In this document: piece after piece, positions 23,643 through 31,269 of the stretch
Layout: the number at the start of each line of letters is the position of its first letter
Position numbering within the stretch: position 1 is the first letter of the stretch
Assembly (NCBI RefSeq): GCF_004127445.1
Contig: NZ_QEXM01000046.1
Span: 1 to 64,000 of the forward strand
Reading direction: 5' to 3'
DNA from: Streptomyces alfalfae
GTDB lineage: Bacteria; Actinomycetota; Actinomycetes; Streptomycetales; Streptomycetaceae
Length of the DNA: 64,000 nt
Position numbers and translations under genes: made by a program
Notes under the pieces: generated by a model
Databases searched by the model: none
Told to the model about the DNA's origin: nothing
What the model saw: only the letters and a program-made list of their open reading frames with translations

Positions 23643-25091
23643 TCAGCTGTCGCCGGCCGTCTTCCGCGTGTGGAGTTGCCGCGCCACCTCGGCGATCGAC
23701 CCCGAAAGCGACGGGTACACCGTGAACGCGTTCGCGATCTGCTCGACGGTGAGATTGTTGTCGACCGCGATCGAGATGGGATGGATCAGTTCCGAAGCAC
23801 GCGGGGCGACCACGACGCCGCCGACCACGATGCCCGTGCCGGGACGGCAGAAGATCTTGACGAATCCGTCGCGGATGCCCTGCATCTTCGCGCGCGGATT
23901 GCGCAGCAGCGGAAGTTTGACGACGCGGGCGTCGATCTTGCCCGCGTCGACGTCGGCCTGGCTGTAGCCGACGGTCGCGATCTCGGGGTCGGTGAAGACG
24001 TTCGACGACACGGTCTTCAGGTCCAGCGGCTGCACCGCGTCGCCCAGGAAGTGGTACATCGCGATGCGCCCCTGCATGGCGGCGACGGAGGCGAGCGCGA
24101 AGATGCCGGTCACGTCACCGGCGGCGTACACACCGGGAGCGGACGTGCGGGAGACCTTGTCGGTCCAGATGTGCCCCGAGTCCTTGAGCCGGACCCCGGC
24201 CTCCTCCAGACCCATGCCGCTGCTGTTCGGGATGGCGCCCACGGCCATCAGGCAGTGCGTGCCGGAGATGACGCGCCCGTCGGCGAGCGTGACCTCGACC
24301 CGGTCGCCGACCCGCTTGGCGGAGGCGGCGCGCGACCGTGACATCACGTTCATCCCGCGCCGCCGGAAGACGTCCTCCAGGACGGCGGCGGCGTCGGGGT
24401 CCTCCCCGGGCAGCACCCGGTCACGGCTCGACACGAGGGTGACGTTCGACCCGAGGGCCTGGTAGGCGCCGGCGAACTCGGCGCCCGTCACACCCGAACC
24501 GACGACGATGAGCTCCTCGGGCAGCTCGTCGAGGTCGTAGACCTGGGTCCAGTTCAGGATGCGCTCGCCGTCGGGCTGGGCGTCGGGGACCTCGCGCGGG
24601 TGGCCGCCGGTCGCGATCAGCACGGCGTCGGCGACGAGGGTCTCCTCGGTGCCGTCGGCGGCGCGCACGACGACCTTGCGGGACCCGTCGGACTCCTGCT
24701 GGCCCTCCAGCCGCCCGCGACCGCGCAGCACGCGCGCGCCGGCCCGGGTGACGGAGGCGGTGATGTCGTGGGACTGGGCGAGCGCGAGCCGCTTCACACG
24801 GCGGTTGACCTTCCCCAGGTCCACGCCGACGACCCGGGCGGGGCTGTCGATGTGCGGGGTGTCGTCCGCGACGATGATCCCCAGCTCTTCGTACGACGAA
24901 TCGAAGGTGGTCATCACCTCGGCCGTCGCGATCAGGGTCTTCGACGGCACGCAGTCGGTGAGCACCGACGCCCCGCCCAGACCGTCGCAGTCGACGACGG
25001 TCACCTCCGCGCCGAGCTGGGCGGCCACCAGGGCCGCCTCGTATCCGCCGGGTCCGCCGCCAATGATCACGATCCGAGTCACGTACTCCAT
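23643..25091 (-). CDS. lpdA: LpdA-type NAD(P)H-quinone dehydrogenase (flavoprotein)
   Basis: A 482-residue pyridine nucleotide-disulfide oxidoreductase fold protein. FAD-binding IIGGGPGGYEAALVAAQLGA, NAD-binding VVGSGVTGAEFAGAYQALG, the second FAD motif APGVYAAGDVTG and the dimerisation domain (FTDPEIATVGYSQAD) are all present. At the redox-active disulfide position it reads GGASVLTDCVPSK, with only one Cys. It therefore cannot be a lipoamide dehydrogenase or a standard disulfide reductase. This loop matches the M. tuberculosis LpdA (Rv3303c) type, a quinone reductase. The ATG at 25091 is chosen; a GTG four codons later is possible. Confidence 0.88.
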   Translation of the reverse strand: MEYVTRIVIIGGGPGGYEAALVAAQLGAEVTVVDCDGLGGASVLTDCVPSKTLIATAEVMTTFDSSYEELGIIVADDTPHIDSPARVVGVDLGKVNRRVKRLALAQSHDITASVTRAGARVLRGRGRLEGQQESDGSRKVVVRAADGTEETLVADAVLIATGGHPREVPDAQPDGERILNWTQVYDLDELPEELIVVGSGVTGAEFAGAYQALGSNVTLVSSRDRVLPGEDPDAAAVLEDVFRRRGMNVMSRSRAASAKRVGDRVEVTLADGRVISGTHCLMAVGAIPNSSGMGLEEAGVRLKDSGHIWTDKVSRTSAPGVYAAGDVTGIFALASVAAMQGRIAMYHFLGDAVQPLDLKTVSSNVFTDPEIATVGYSQADVDAGKIDARVVKLPLLRNPRAKMQGIRDGFVKIFCRPGTGIVVGGVVVAPRASELIHPISIAVDNNLTVEQIANAFTVYPSLSGSIAEVARQLHTRKTAGDS

Positions 25092-25212
25092 TGTCCCGCA
25101 CGCTTCAAGGTGCGCACGCGCCGGGGCCCCGTCGTCGGTGCGGCGCCCCTCGTACGGGCGCTCCTCCCGTCACAGGAGGGACGTACGTGATTGCTGCCGT
25201 ACCCTCGTCCTC

Positions 25213-25650
25213 ATGTCGCTCTACGCCGCGTACGCCGGCAATCTGGATCCGCGGCTCATGTCACGCCGCGCCCCGCACTCACCGCTGCGCGCGACCGGCT
25301 GGCTGAACGGCTGGCGGCTCACCTTCGGCGGGGAGCACATGGGGTGGGAGGGCGCCCTCGCCACGATCGTGGAGGCGCCCCGCTCGCAGGTCTTCGTCAC
25401 GCTCTACGACATCGCGCCCATGGACGAGGAGTCCATGGACCGCTGGGAGGGCGTGGGCCTGGACATCTACCGCCGGATGCGCGTACGGGTCCACACCCTG
25501 GAGGCGGAGGAACCCGCCTGGGTGTACGTGCTCAACGGCTACGAGGGCGGGCTCCCCTCCGCGCGGTACCTCGGGGAGCTGGCGGACGCCGCGGAGTCGG
25601 CGGGCGCGCCGCACGACTACGTGATGGAGCTGCGCAAGAGGCCCTGCTAG
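25213..25650 (+). CDS. Gamma-glutamylcyclotransferase-like protein
   Basis: A 145-residue protein of the AIG2/GGCT fold. The N-terminal YAAYAGNLDPRLMSRRAPHSP matches the Y-GSN-type loop. The central LYDIAPMDEESMDRWEGVG carries the conserved acidic residues that form the active site, followed by AWVYVLNGYEGGLPS. Members cyclise gamma-glutamyl groups to pyroglutamate. The exact substrate is unknown. No ribosome site is seen, and TACCCT lies 7-8 nt before the ATG. It is divergent from lpdA. Confidence 0.83.
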   Translation: MSLYAAYAGNLDPRLMSRRAPHSPLRATGWLNGWRLTFGGEHMGWEGALATIVEAPRSQVFVTLYDIAPMDEESMDRWEGVGLDIYRRMRVRVHTLEAEEPAWVYVLNGYEGGLPSARYLGELADAAESAGAPHDYVMELRKRPC

Positions 25651-25724
25651 GCCCCGCCGGACCCGCTCCGGGCCCCTCGTCGGAAACGACAACACAACAA
25701 TCGGAATCCCGTGAGCATCGTCAT

Positions 25725-25736
25725 CTACGCGCGTAG
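25725..25736. promoter_or_regulatory. Nucleoside-regulon operator candidate, purine nucleoside phosphorylase gene
   Basis: Perfect 12-bp palindrome CTACGCGCGTAG, 26 bp upstream of the GTG start. It overlaps the expected -35 position relative to a TACTCT -10-like hexamer at 25749-25754. A repressor bound here would block RNA polymerase. Confidence 0.7.
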
Positions 25737-25761
25737 GGCGAGAGCGGCTACTCTCGTCCGC

Positions 25762-26586
25762 GTGAACGCTTCAGTTATTCCGGACAGCATCCAGGGCGAC
25801 CCCTACGCCGCCGCCGACGCCGCCGCCGCGCGCCTGCGCGAGCTGACGGGCGCAGAGACCCACGACGTCGCCCTCGTGATGGGCTCCGGCTGGGCGCCGG
25901 CCGTCGGCGCGCTGGGCGAGCCGGAGGCGGAGTTCCCCGTCACCGAGCTGCCCGGCTTCCCGCCGCCGGCGGTCGAGGGCCACGGTGGCCGCATCCGCTC
26001 CATCAAGATCGGTGAGAAGCGGGCGCTGGTCTTCCTGGGCCGCACCCACTACTACGAGGGCCGCGGCGTGGCCGCCGTCTCGCACGGCGTGCGCACCGCG
26101 GTGGCCGCGGGCTGCAAGACGGTCGTCCTGACCAACGGCTGCGGCGGCCTGCGCGAGGGCATGCGGCCCGGCCAGCCGGTGCTGATCAGCGACCACCTCA
26201 ACCTCACGGCGACGTCGCCGATCGTCGGGGCGAACTTCGTGGACCTGACCGATCTGTACTCGCCGCGGCTGCGGACGCTGTGCAAGGAGATCGACCCGTC
26301 CCTGGAGGAGGGTGTCTACGCGCAGTTCCCCGGCCCGCACTACGAGACTCCGGCGGAGATCCGCATGGCCCGCACGATCGGTGCGGACCTGGTCGGCATG
26401 TCCACCGTCCTGGAGGCGATCGCCGCGCGCGAGGCCGGGGCGGAGGTGCTGGGCATCTCCCTGGTCACGAACCTCGCCGCGGGCATGACGGGGGAGCCCC
26501 TCAACCACGAGGAGGTGCTCCAGGCGGGCCGCGACAGCGCCACGCGCATGGGCGAACTCCTCGGCCAGGTCCTCACCCGCATCTGA
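25762..26586 (+). CDS. Purine nucleoside phosphorylase
   Basis: Phosphorolysis of guanosine, inosine and deoxy analogues to base plus (deoxy)ribose-1-phosphate. It is a 274-residue trimeric-type PNP with phosphate-binding GSGWAPAV, RTHYYEG, VLTNGCGG, GPHYETPAEIR and GMSTVLEA. VTNLAAG carries the Asn that selects 6-oxopurines. The GTG start at 25762 has no ribosome site, and a TACTCT hexamer ends 7 nt upstream, so the mRNA is probably leaderless. The promoter carries the palindrome shared with deoC, add and deoA. The next gene downstream, across a repeat region, is a phosphohexomutase-type enzyme that could use the released sugar phosphate. Confidence 0.95.
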   Translation: MNASVIPDSIQGDPYAAADAAAARLRELTGAETHDVALVMGSGWAPAVGALGEPEAEFPVTELPGFPPPAVEGHGGRIRSIKIGEKRALVFLGRTHYYEGRGVAAVSHGVRTAVAAGCKTVVLTNGCGGLREGMRPGQPVLISDHLNLTATSPIVGANFVDLTDLYSPRLRTLCKEIDPSLEEGVYAQFPGPHYETPAEIRMARTIGADLVGMSTVLEAIAAREAGAEVLGISLVTNLAAGMTGEPLNHEEVLQAGRDSATRMGELLGQVLTRI

Positions 26587-26649
26587 CCCCACCCGGGGCC
26601 GGCCGTCCCGGCCTCCGCCCCACCAAGGCCGCCCGTCCCGGTTCCTGTG

Positions 26650-27345
26650 CACTACGGGGTCCCCCATCTGCCCAACCCCGGCGCTCCGCGCCGGATCCCT
26701 CCCACCCACCCGCCCGTTGCTCCGAGGCTTCGGGGGGATGGGGGGACCCCAGGGATGGGGGCCCAGGGGATGGGGGGACCCCAGGGGATGGGGGGACCCC
26801 AGGGGACGGAGAACCCCAGGGGGACGGAGAACCCCGAGGGATGGGGGACTCCGGGGGATGGGGTCCCCGAGGGATGGGGTCCCCCGAGGGAGAATGAATG
26901 GGACCCGGCACGGGACAGGAACCGGCCGACGGCCCGCAGACGCGATCCGACCGAAGGGGACGTGTCGGTATGTCCGCCCGGAGCACAGTACGCACGACTC
27001 CGGAGACCCGAAGCGACCCGACGGCCACGCAGGCGATAGCGAGGACGGACATACCGGCGCGGCCCCGCCCCACCCACGGACCGCAGACACAGCGACCACA
27101 ACCGGCCGAGACCCGCCAGCACGGCCCCGCCACACACACGGACCGCAGACACAGCGACCACGACCACCCGAGACCCACCGGCACGGCCCCGCCACACGCG
27201 CGGGCCGGCGGCGCAACGGCCGAGGCCCGCCAGGACGGCCCCGCCCCACCCACGGCCCGCAGACGCAGCGACCGACCGGCCAAGCTCCACCGCCCCATAA
27301 GCGGACCCAAGGCGCACCGCCCCCCCGACAGACAGCGAAGCCGCA
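26650..27345. repeat. Left arm of a long inverted repeat with G-rich tandem array
   Basis: This region is a mosaic. Bases 26660-26720 match, inverted, 32225-32285. Bases 26740-26890 are an 18-bp-period G-rich array (variants of GGGGATGGGGGGACCCCA) able to form quadruplexes. Bases about 26885-27120 are identical in inverse orientation to about 31727-31962. Bases 27060-27345 contain about four inverted copies of the 62-bp unit found in the right arm. Within the identical core, 26967-27055 begins GGTATGTCCG and ends CGGACATACC, itself a terminal inverted repeat. I see no protein gene between 26587 and 27363. Confidence 0.85.
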
Positions 27346-27363
27346 ACGAAAGGCTGACGAGAC

Positions 27364-29007
27364 GTGCAGGACACCTCCAACCTCATCGCGCGGGCCCAGG
27401 CCTGGCTGGCCGAGGACCCGGACCCCGAGACCCGCGACGAGCTGGCCAAGCTCATCGACGCCGAGGACACCGAAGAGCTGACCGCACGCTTCACCGGCAC
27501 CCTCCAGTTCGGCACAGCGGGCCTCCGAGGCGAACTCGGCGCTGGCCCCATGCGGATGAACCGCTCCGTCGTCATCCGCGCCGCCGCCGGCCTGGCCGCC
27601 TACCTCAAGGCCAAGGGCCAGACCGACGCCCTGGTCGTCGTGGGCTACGACGCCCGCCACAAGTCCGCCGACTTCGCCCGCGACACCGCCGCCGTGATGA
27701 CGGGCGCCGGTCTGAGGGCGGCCGTACTCCCCCGCCCCCTCCCCACCCCCGTACTCGCCTTCGCCATACGCCATCTCGGCGCGGCGGCAGGCGTAGAGGT
27801 GACGGCCAGCCACAACCCCCCGCGCGACAACGGCTACAAGGTCTACCTGGGCGACGGCTCCCAGATCGTCCCGCCCGCCGACGCGGAGATCGCCGCGGAG
27901 ATCGACGCGATCCGCAGCCTGAACGACGTCCCGCGCCCGGAGACCGGCTGGGAGACGCTCACCGACGACGTCTTGGACGCCTACCTGGCCCGCACGGACG
28001 CGGTCCTGTCCCCGAAGTCCCCCCGCACCGCCCGCGCCGTCTACACGGCGATGCACGGCGTCGGCAAGGAAACCCTCCTCGCGGCGTTCGCCCGCGCCGG
28101 CTTCCCCGCCCCGGTGCTCGTGGCCGAGCAGGCCGAGCCGGACCCGGACTTCCCGACGGTCGCGTTCCCGAACCCGGAGGAGCCGGGCGCGATGGACCTG
28201 GCCTTCGCGACGGCGGCTCGTACGACGCCCGCCCCCGACCTGGTCATCGCCAACGACCCGGACGCGGACCGCTGCGCGGCGGCCGTCAAGGACGGCGACG
28301 AGTGGCGGATGCTGCGCGGCGACGAGGTGGGGGCGCTCCTCGCCGCGCACCTGGTGAAGCGCGGCGCACGCGGCACGTTCGCCGAGTCGATCGTCTCCTC
28401 CTCGCTCCTGGGCAGGATCGCGGCGAAGGCGGACCTCCCGTACGAGGAGACGCTGACCGGCTTCAAGTGGATCGCCCGCGTCGAGGGCCTGCGCTACGGC
28501 TACGAAGAGGCGCTCGGCTACTGCGTGGACCCCGACGGCGTACGCGACAAGGACGGCATCACGGCCGCGCTCCTGCTCACGGAGCTGGCGTCCGAGCTGA
28601 AGGAAGAGGGCCGCACGTTCCTCGACCTGCTCGACGACATCGCCGTGGAGCACGGCCTGCACGCCACCGACCAGCTGTCGGTCCGCGTGGAGGACCTGTC
28701 GCTGATCACGGACGCCATGCGCCGCCTGCGCGAGCAGCCGCCGACGGAGCTCGCGGGACTGCCCGTGACGAAGGCGGAGGACCTGACGCGCGGCACGGAG
28801 ACGCTGCCGCCCACGGACGGCCTGCGCTACACCCTCGACGGAGCCCGCGTCATCGTCCGCCCGAGCGGCACCGAGCCGAAGCTCAAGTGCTACCTGGAGG
28901 TGGTCGTCCCGGTGGCGGAGAAGTCCGCCCTGCCGACGGCCCGCGCACGGGCGACGGACCTCCTGACGGCCATCAAGCGCGACCTCTCGGCGGCGGCGGG
29001 CATCTGA
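27364..29007 (+). CDS. Phosphohexomutase-family enzyme, likely phosphopentomutase or phosphomannomutase
   Basis: A 547-residue alpha-D-phosphohexomutase. The phosphoserine loop is VTASHNPPRDNGYKVY, the metal loop is NDPDADR, the sugar-binding loop is GFKWIARV followed by YEEALGY, and the phosphate-binding loop is RPSGTEPKLKCY. The length and the GTAGLRGELGAGPMRMN block place it with the PGM2-like subgroup, which often acts on ribose-1- and deoxyribose-1-phosphate. Position between the nucleoside phosphorylase and deoC supports a phosphopentomutase role, converting the PNP/DeoA product to the DeoC substrate. That role is inference, and phosphomannomutase activity is the alternative. The GTG start follows AAAGG. 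Confidence 0.85.
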   Translation: MQDTSNLIARAQAWLAEDPDPETRDELAKLIDAEDTEELTARFTGTLQFGTAGLRGELGAGPMRMNRSVVIRAAAGLAAYLKAKGQTDALVVVGYDARHKSADFARDTAAVMTGAGLRAAVLPRPLPTPVLAFAIRHLGAAAGVEVTASHNPPRDNGYKVYLGDGSQIVPPADAEIAAEIDAIRSLNDVPRPETGWETLTDDVLDAYLARTDAVLSPKSPRTARAVYTAMHGVGKETLLAAFARAGFPAPVLVAEQAEPDPDFPTVAFPNPEEPGAMDLAFATAARTTPAPDLVIANDPDADRCAAAVKDGDEWRMLRGDEVGALLAAHLVKRGARGTFAESIVSSSLLGRIAAKADLPYEETLTGFKWIARVEGLRYGYEEALGYCVDPDGVRDKDGITAALLLTELASELKEEGRTFLDLLDDIAVEHGLHATDQLSVRVEDLSLITDAMRRLREQPPTELAGLPVTKAEDLTRGTETLPPTDGLRYTLDGARVIVRPSGTEPKLKCYLEVVVPVAEKSALPTARARATDLLTAIKRDLSAAAGI

Positions 29008-29169
29008 GGGCACGGCTGTGCAGAGGCGCAGCTGAGCCCGGCCCACCGGACTCAGCTCAGCTCCACCCGGTCAGCCCAGCCCCACCCGGCTCAGCCGGGC
29101 CGAAGCCCGGCCGCACCGGCGGACCACCCCTCCGGGTGATTCCGCCGAAGCAACTGACGCAGTGCCCCG

Positions 29170-29211
29170 GTGCGCTGCCGGTCCCCCAGGAAGGGAGGAC
29201 CGGTAGCGCAC
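29170..29211 (+). terminator. Hairpin terminator after the phosphomutase gene
   Basis: Fifteen-base arms with one mismatch (GTGCGCTGCCGGTCC against GGACCGGTAGCGCAC) surround a 12-base loop and are followed by TTTCACGTT. It separates the mutase gene from the mannosyltransferase gene starting 24 bp later. Confidence 0.75.
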
Positions 29212-29235
29212 TTTCACGTTCCGGGAGCCGCCGCT

Positions 29236-30444
29236 GTGCCGTACGGATTCTTCGAGCCCTCGACCGCCGCCCCGTCACGCGTCCCCGCGTCGAGGAGCCC
29301 GCAGGAGACCGGCCACGCACCGCGCGGCACGGCGTGGCGCGCGGCCCGCGCCCTGCGCCGGGCCTGGCCCGCCCTCGCCGGCTACGCGGCGGTACGCGGC
29401 CTCGGCCTGCTGGTGTTCACCGTGTGGGCACACCGCGAGCACCGCGGGGTGCGGCATCTGCTCATGGAATCCTGGGACTGCGACTGGTACCTGCGGATCG
29501 CGAGCGACGGCTACGCCCATGAGCTGGGCACCCGCATCGACGGCAACAACCTCGCCTTCTTCCCGCTCTACCCCCTCCTCGTCAGGGCGGGCGACGCCCT
29601 TCTGCCCTGGCTGCCGCGCGGCGCGGCGGGCCTCTCGGTCTCGCTGGCCGCCTCGCTGCTCGCGGCGTGGGGGATCTTCGCGGTCGGCGACCGGCTGTAC
29701 GGCCGCACGGCCGGGGTCGTCCTCGCCGTGCTCTGGGGCAGCCTGCCGGTGGCCCTGGTGCAGTGGATGGGCTACACCGAGTCCCTGTTCACGGCGCTCT
29801 GCGCCTGGTCGCTGTACGCGGTGCTCAGTGGGCGGTGGCTGTGGGCGGGCTCCCTGGCGGCCCTGGCGGGCCTCACGCGCCCCACGGGCGTCGCGGTGGC
29901 CGCGGCGGTGTCCCTGACGGCCCTGCTCGCCCTGCGGCGGTCCTTCGCCGCACGGCCGCTGCTCGGCGCTGTCGTCGCACCCCTCGGCTGGCTCTCGTAC
30001 GTCGCCTGGGTGGGCCTGCGGCTCGGCCGCTGGGACGGCTACTTCGCCGTGCAGAAGCTGTGGCGCAACGAGTGGGACGGCGGTGTCGCGACGCTGCGGC
30101 GGATGCGGGACGTGTTCCTCACCGAGCGGCCGGCGCTGTTCGTGGCGATGGTGACGGCGGTACTGCTCGGCTCGGTCGTGCTCTTCGTCCTGTCGGCGGG
30201 CGACCGGCAGCCGCTGCCGCTGCTCGTCTTCAGCGGCCTGCTGCTCGCGATCGTGCTGGGCAGCAGCGGCGTCTACTTCCCCCGGGCCCGCTTCCTGCTC
30301 CCCGGTTTCCCGCTGCTGCTGCCGGTCGCCGTGGCCCTGGCCCGCGCCAGGACGCACGTGCTGGTGACGTTGCTGGGCGCGGCGGCGCTCGTGTCGGCCG
30401 CGTTCGGCGGGCACATGCTGCTGGGGTGGCACGGGCCGCCGTAG
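29236..30444 (+). CDS. PIG-V-type membrane mannosyltransferase
   Basis: A 402-residue polytopic membrane protein with about ten hydrophobic helices. The motif SWDCDWYLRIASDGYA near residue 80, followed by NNLAFFPLYPLLVR, is characteristic of PIG-V-like transferases, which use polyprenyl-phosphate-mannose on the outer face of the membrane. The acceptor (glycolipid or protein O-mannosylation) cannot be read. The GTG start at 29236 is chosen since GGGAG lies 8 nt upstream and the preceding hairpin ends at 29211. An upstream GTG at 29170 would place the terminator inside the gene. Confidence 0.83.
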   Translation: MPYGFFEPSTAAPSRVPASRSPQETGHAPRGTAWRAARALRRAWPALAGYAAVRGLGLLVFTVWAHREHRGVRHLLMESWDCDWYLRIASDGYAHELGTRIDGNNLAFFPLYPLLVRAGDALLPWLPRGAAGLSVSLAASLLAAWGIFAVGDRLYGRTAGVVLAVLWGSLPVALVQWMGYTESLFTALCAWSLYAVLSGRWLWAGSLAALAGLTRPTGVAVAAAVSLTALLALRRSFAARPLLGAVVAPLGWLSYVAWVGLRLGRWDGYFAVQKLWRNEWDGGVATLRRMRDVFLTERPALFVAMVTAVLLGSVVLFVLSAGDRQPLPLLVFSGLLLAIVLGSSGVYFPRARFLLPGFPLLLPVAVALARARTHVLVTLLGAAALVSAAFGGHMLLGWHGPP

Positions 30445-30503
30445 GCGTCCGCCGCAGGCGTCCGCCGTAGGTGCCCGCCGCAGGTGCCCGCCGTCCCGGG
30501 TGG

Positions 30504-30562
30504 GATCAGGTGACGGGGGGATCAGGCGACGGGGGGATCAGGTGACGGGGGGATCAGGTGAC
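30504..30562. repeat. Short tandem repeats (16 bp) running into a stop codon
   Basis: Units of GATCAGGTGACGGGGG begin at 30504, 30520 and 30536, with a partial fourth at 30552. The fourth copy supplies the stop codon of the PH-domain gene at 30554-30556. A second short array, with a 12-14 bp period and a GCCCGCCG/GTCCGCCG core, lies at 30445-30495. Confidence 0.8.
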
Positions 30563-31195
30563 CGCGAGCAGGACCGCGAGCAGGACCGCTCCGATCACGC
30601 TCGGCGCGACGATCTCGTAGGCCCAGCGGACCGTGGGCTCGCCCTGCGCCGTCTCGGCGTCGGCCTGCCGCTCGGCCAGCTCGCGGAGCTCGTCCATGGC
30701 CTGGTCGCCGTCGGAGCGGGTGGGCCGGGCGGCCGTGGGGTCGAGGAAGGGCCGTCCGCCCGTCACCGGGTCGCCCGCCGCCGCGGCCTGCGACTGCCTG
30801 CGGGCGGCCTTCTTGCGGCCGCGGAGGGAGACGGGGATGGCCCAGAGCTGGTACTTGGCGCCGGACGTGGTGAGCGCCTCGTTGGAGTAGCCGGAGCGGA
30901 GCGTCGCGATGGACGCCCAGGGCAGCGTGACGGTGCGGAAGGGGTTGCGGACGCGGAGCCGGTCGTCGTTGGCGTACACGGCGGGGCGCACGGTGAACGC
31001 CACGACCAGCGGGACCGCCAGGAGCAGCCCGGCGAGCGCGAGCCACGGGGTGCGGCCCTCGCCGCGGATGACGGCGTCGACGCCGAGCCAGGCGCCCAGG
31101 GCGAGCAGCAGGACGCCGCCCGCGATGCCGGCGGGGGACCGGAAGGTGCGGTCCTTGTATGCGGGCTCCGCCACGGGGTTCTGAGGGTCGCTCAT
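30554..31195 (-). CDS. PH-domain membrane protein
   Basis: A 213-residue protein. Two membrane helices at about 22-42 and 50-68 are followed by a bacterial PH domain: VYANDDRLRVRNPFRTVTLPWASIATLRS, then YQLWAIPVSLR. A basic linker (RGRKKAARRQ) and an acidic helix (MDELRELAERQADAE) follow, then a final membrane helix (IVAPSVIGAVLLAVLLAV). Function is unknown; such proteins are common in actinobacteria and may scaffold at the membrane. The ATG at 31195 begins MSDPQNPVAE. The stop codon is embedded in a short tandem repeat. Confidence 0.82.
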   Translation of the reverse strand: MSDPQNPVAEPAYKDRTFRSPAGIAGGVLLLALGAWLGVDAVIRGEGRTPWLALAGLLLAVPLVVAFTVRPAVYANDDRLRVRNPFRTVTLPWASIATLRSGYSNEALTTSGAKYQLWAIPVSLRGRKKAARRQSQAAAAGDPVTGGRPFLDPTAARPTRSDGDQAMDELRELAERQADAETAQGEPTVRWAYEIVAPSVIGAVLLAVLLAVT

Positions 31196-31269
31196 ACCCC
31201 GATTCTGCCTGACGTCGGGGGTGGGGGCCGTGGTGGGTGACTGTGGGGTGATATCGACCGGTCCCGGCC

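Noticed and set aside
26650..27345. CRISPR array
   Set aside because: Repeats are imperfect, lack unique spacers of uniform length and have no cas genes nearby.
26897..27346. Arg/Pro/Thr-rich open frame beginning MGPGTGQEPADG in the repeat arm
   Set aside because: The same peptide is encoded in both inverted-repeat arms, but it continues into tandem repeats and antisense frames without a ribosome site or recognisable domain, so it is read as repeat DNA.
25771..29046. 1091-codon minus-strand frame spanning PNP, the repeat arm and the phosphomutase gene
   Set aside because: It is antisense to two conserved enzymes and crosses low-complexity repeats; composition is Arg/Gly/Ala noise typical of shadow frames.
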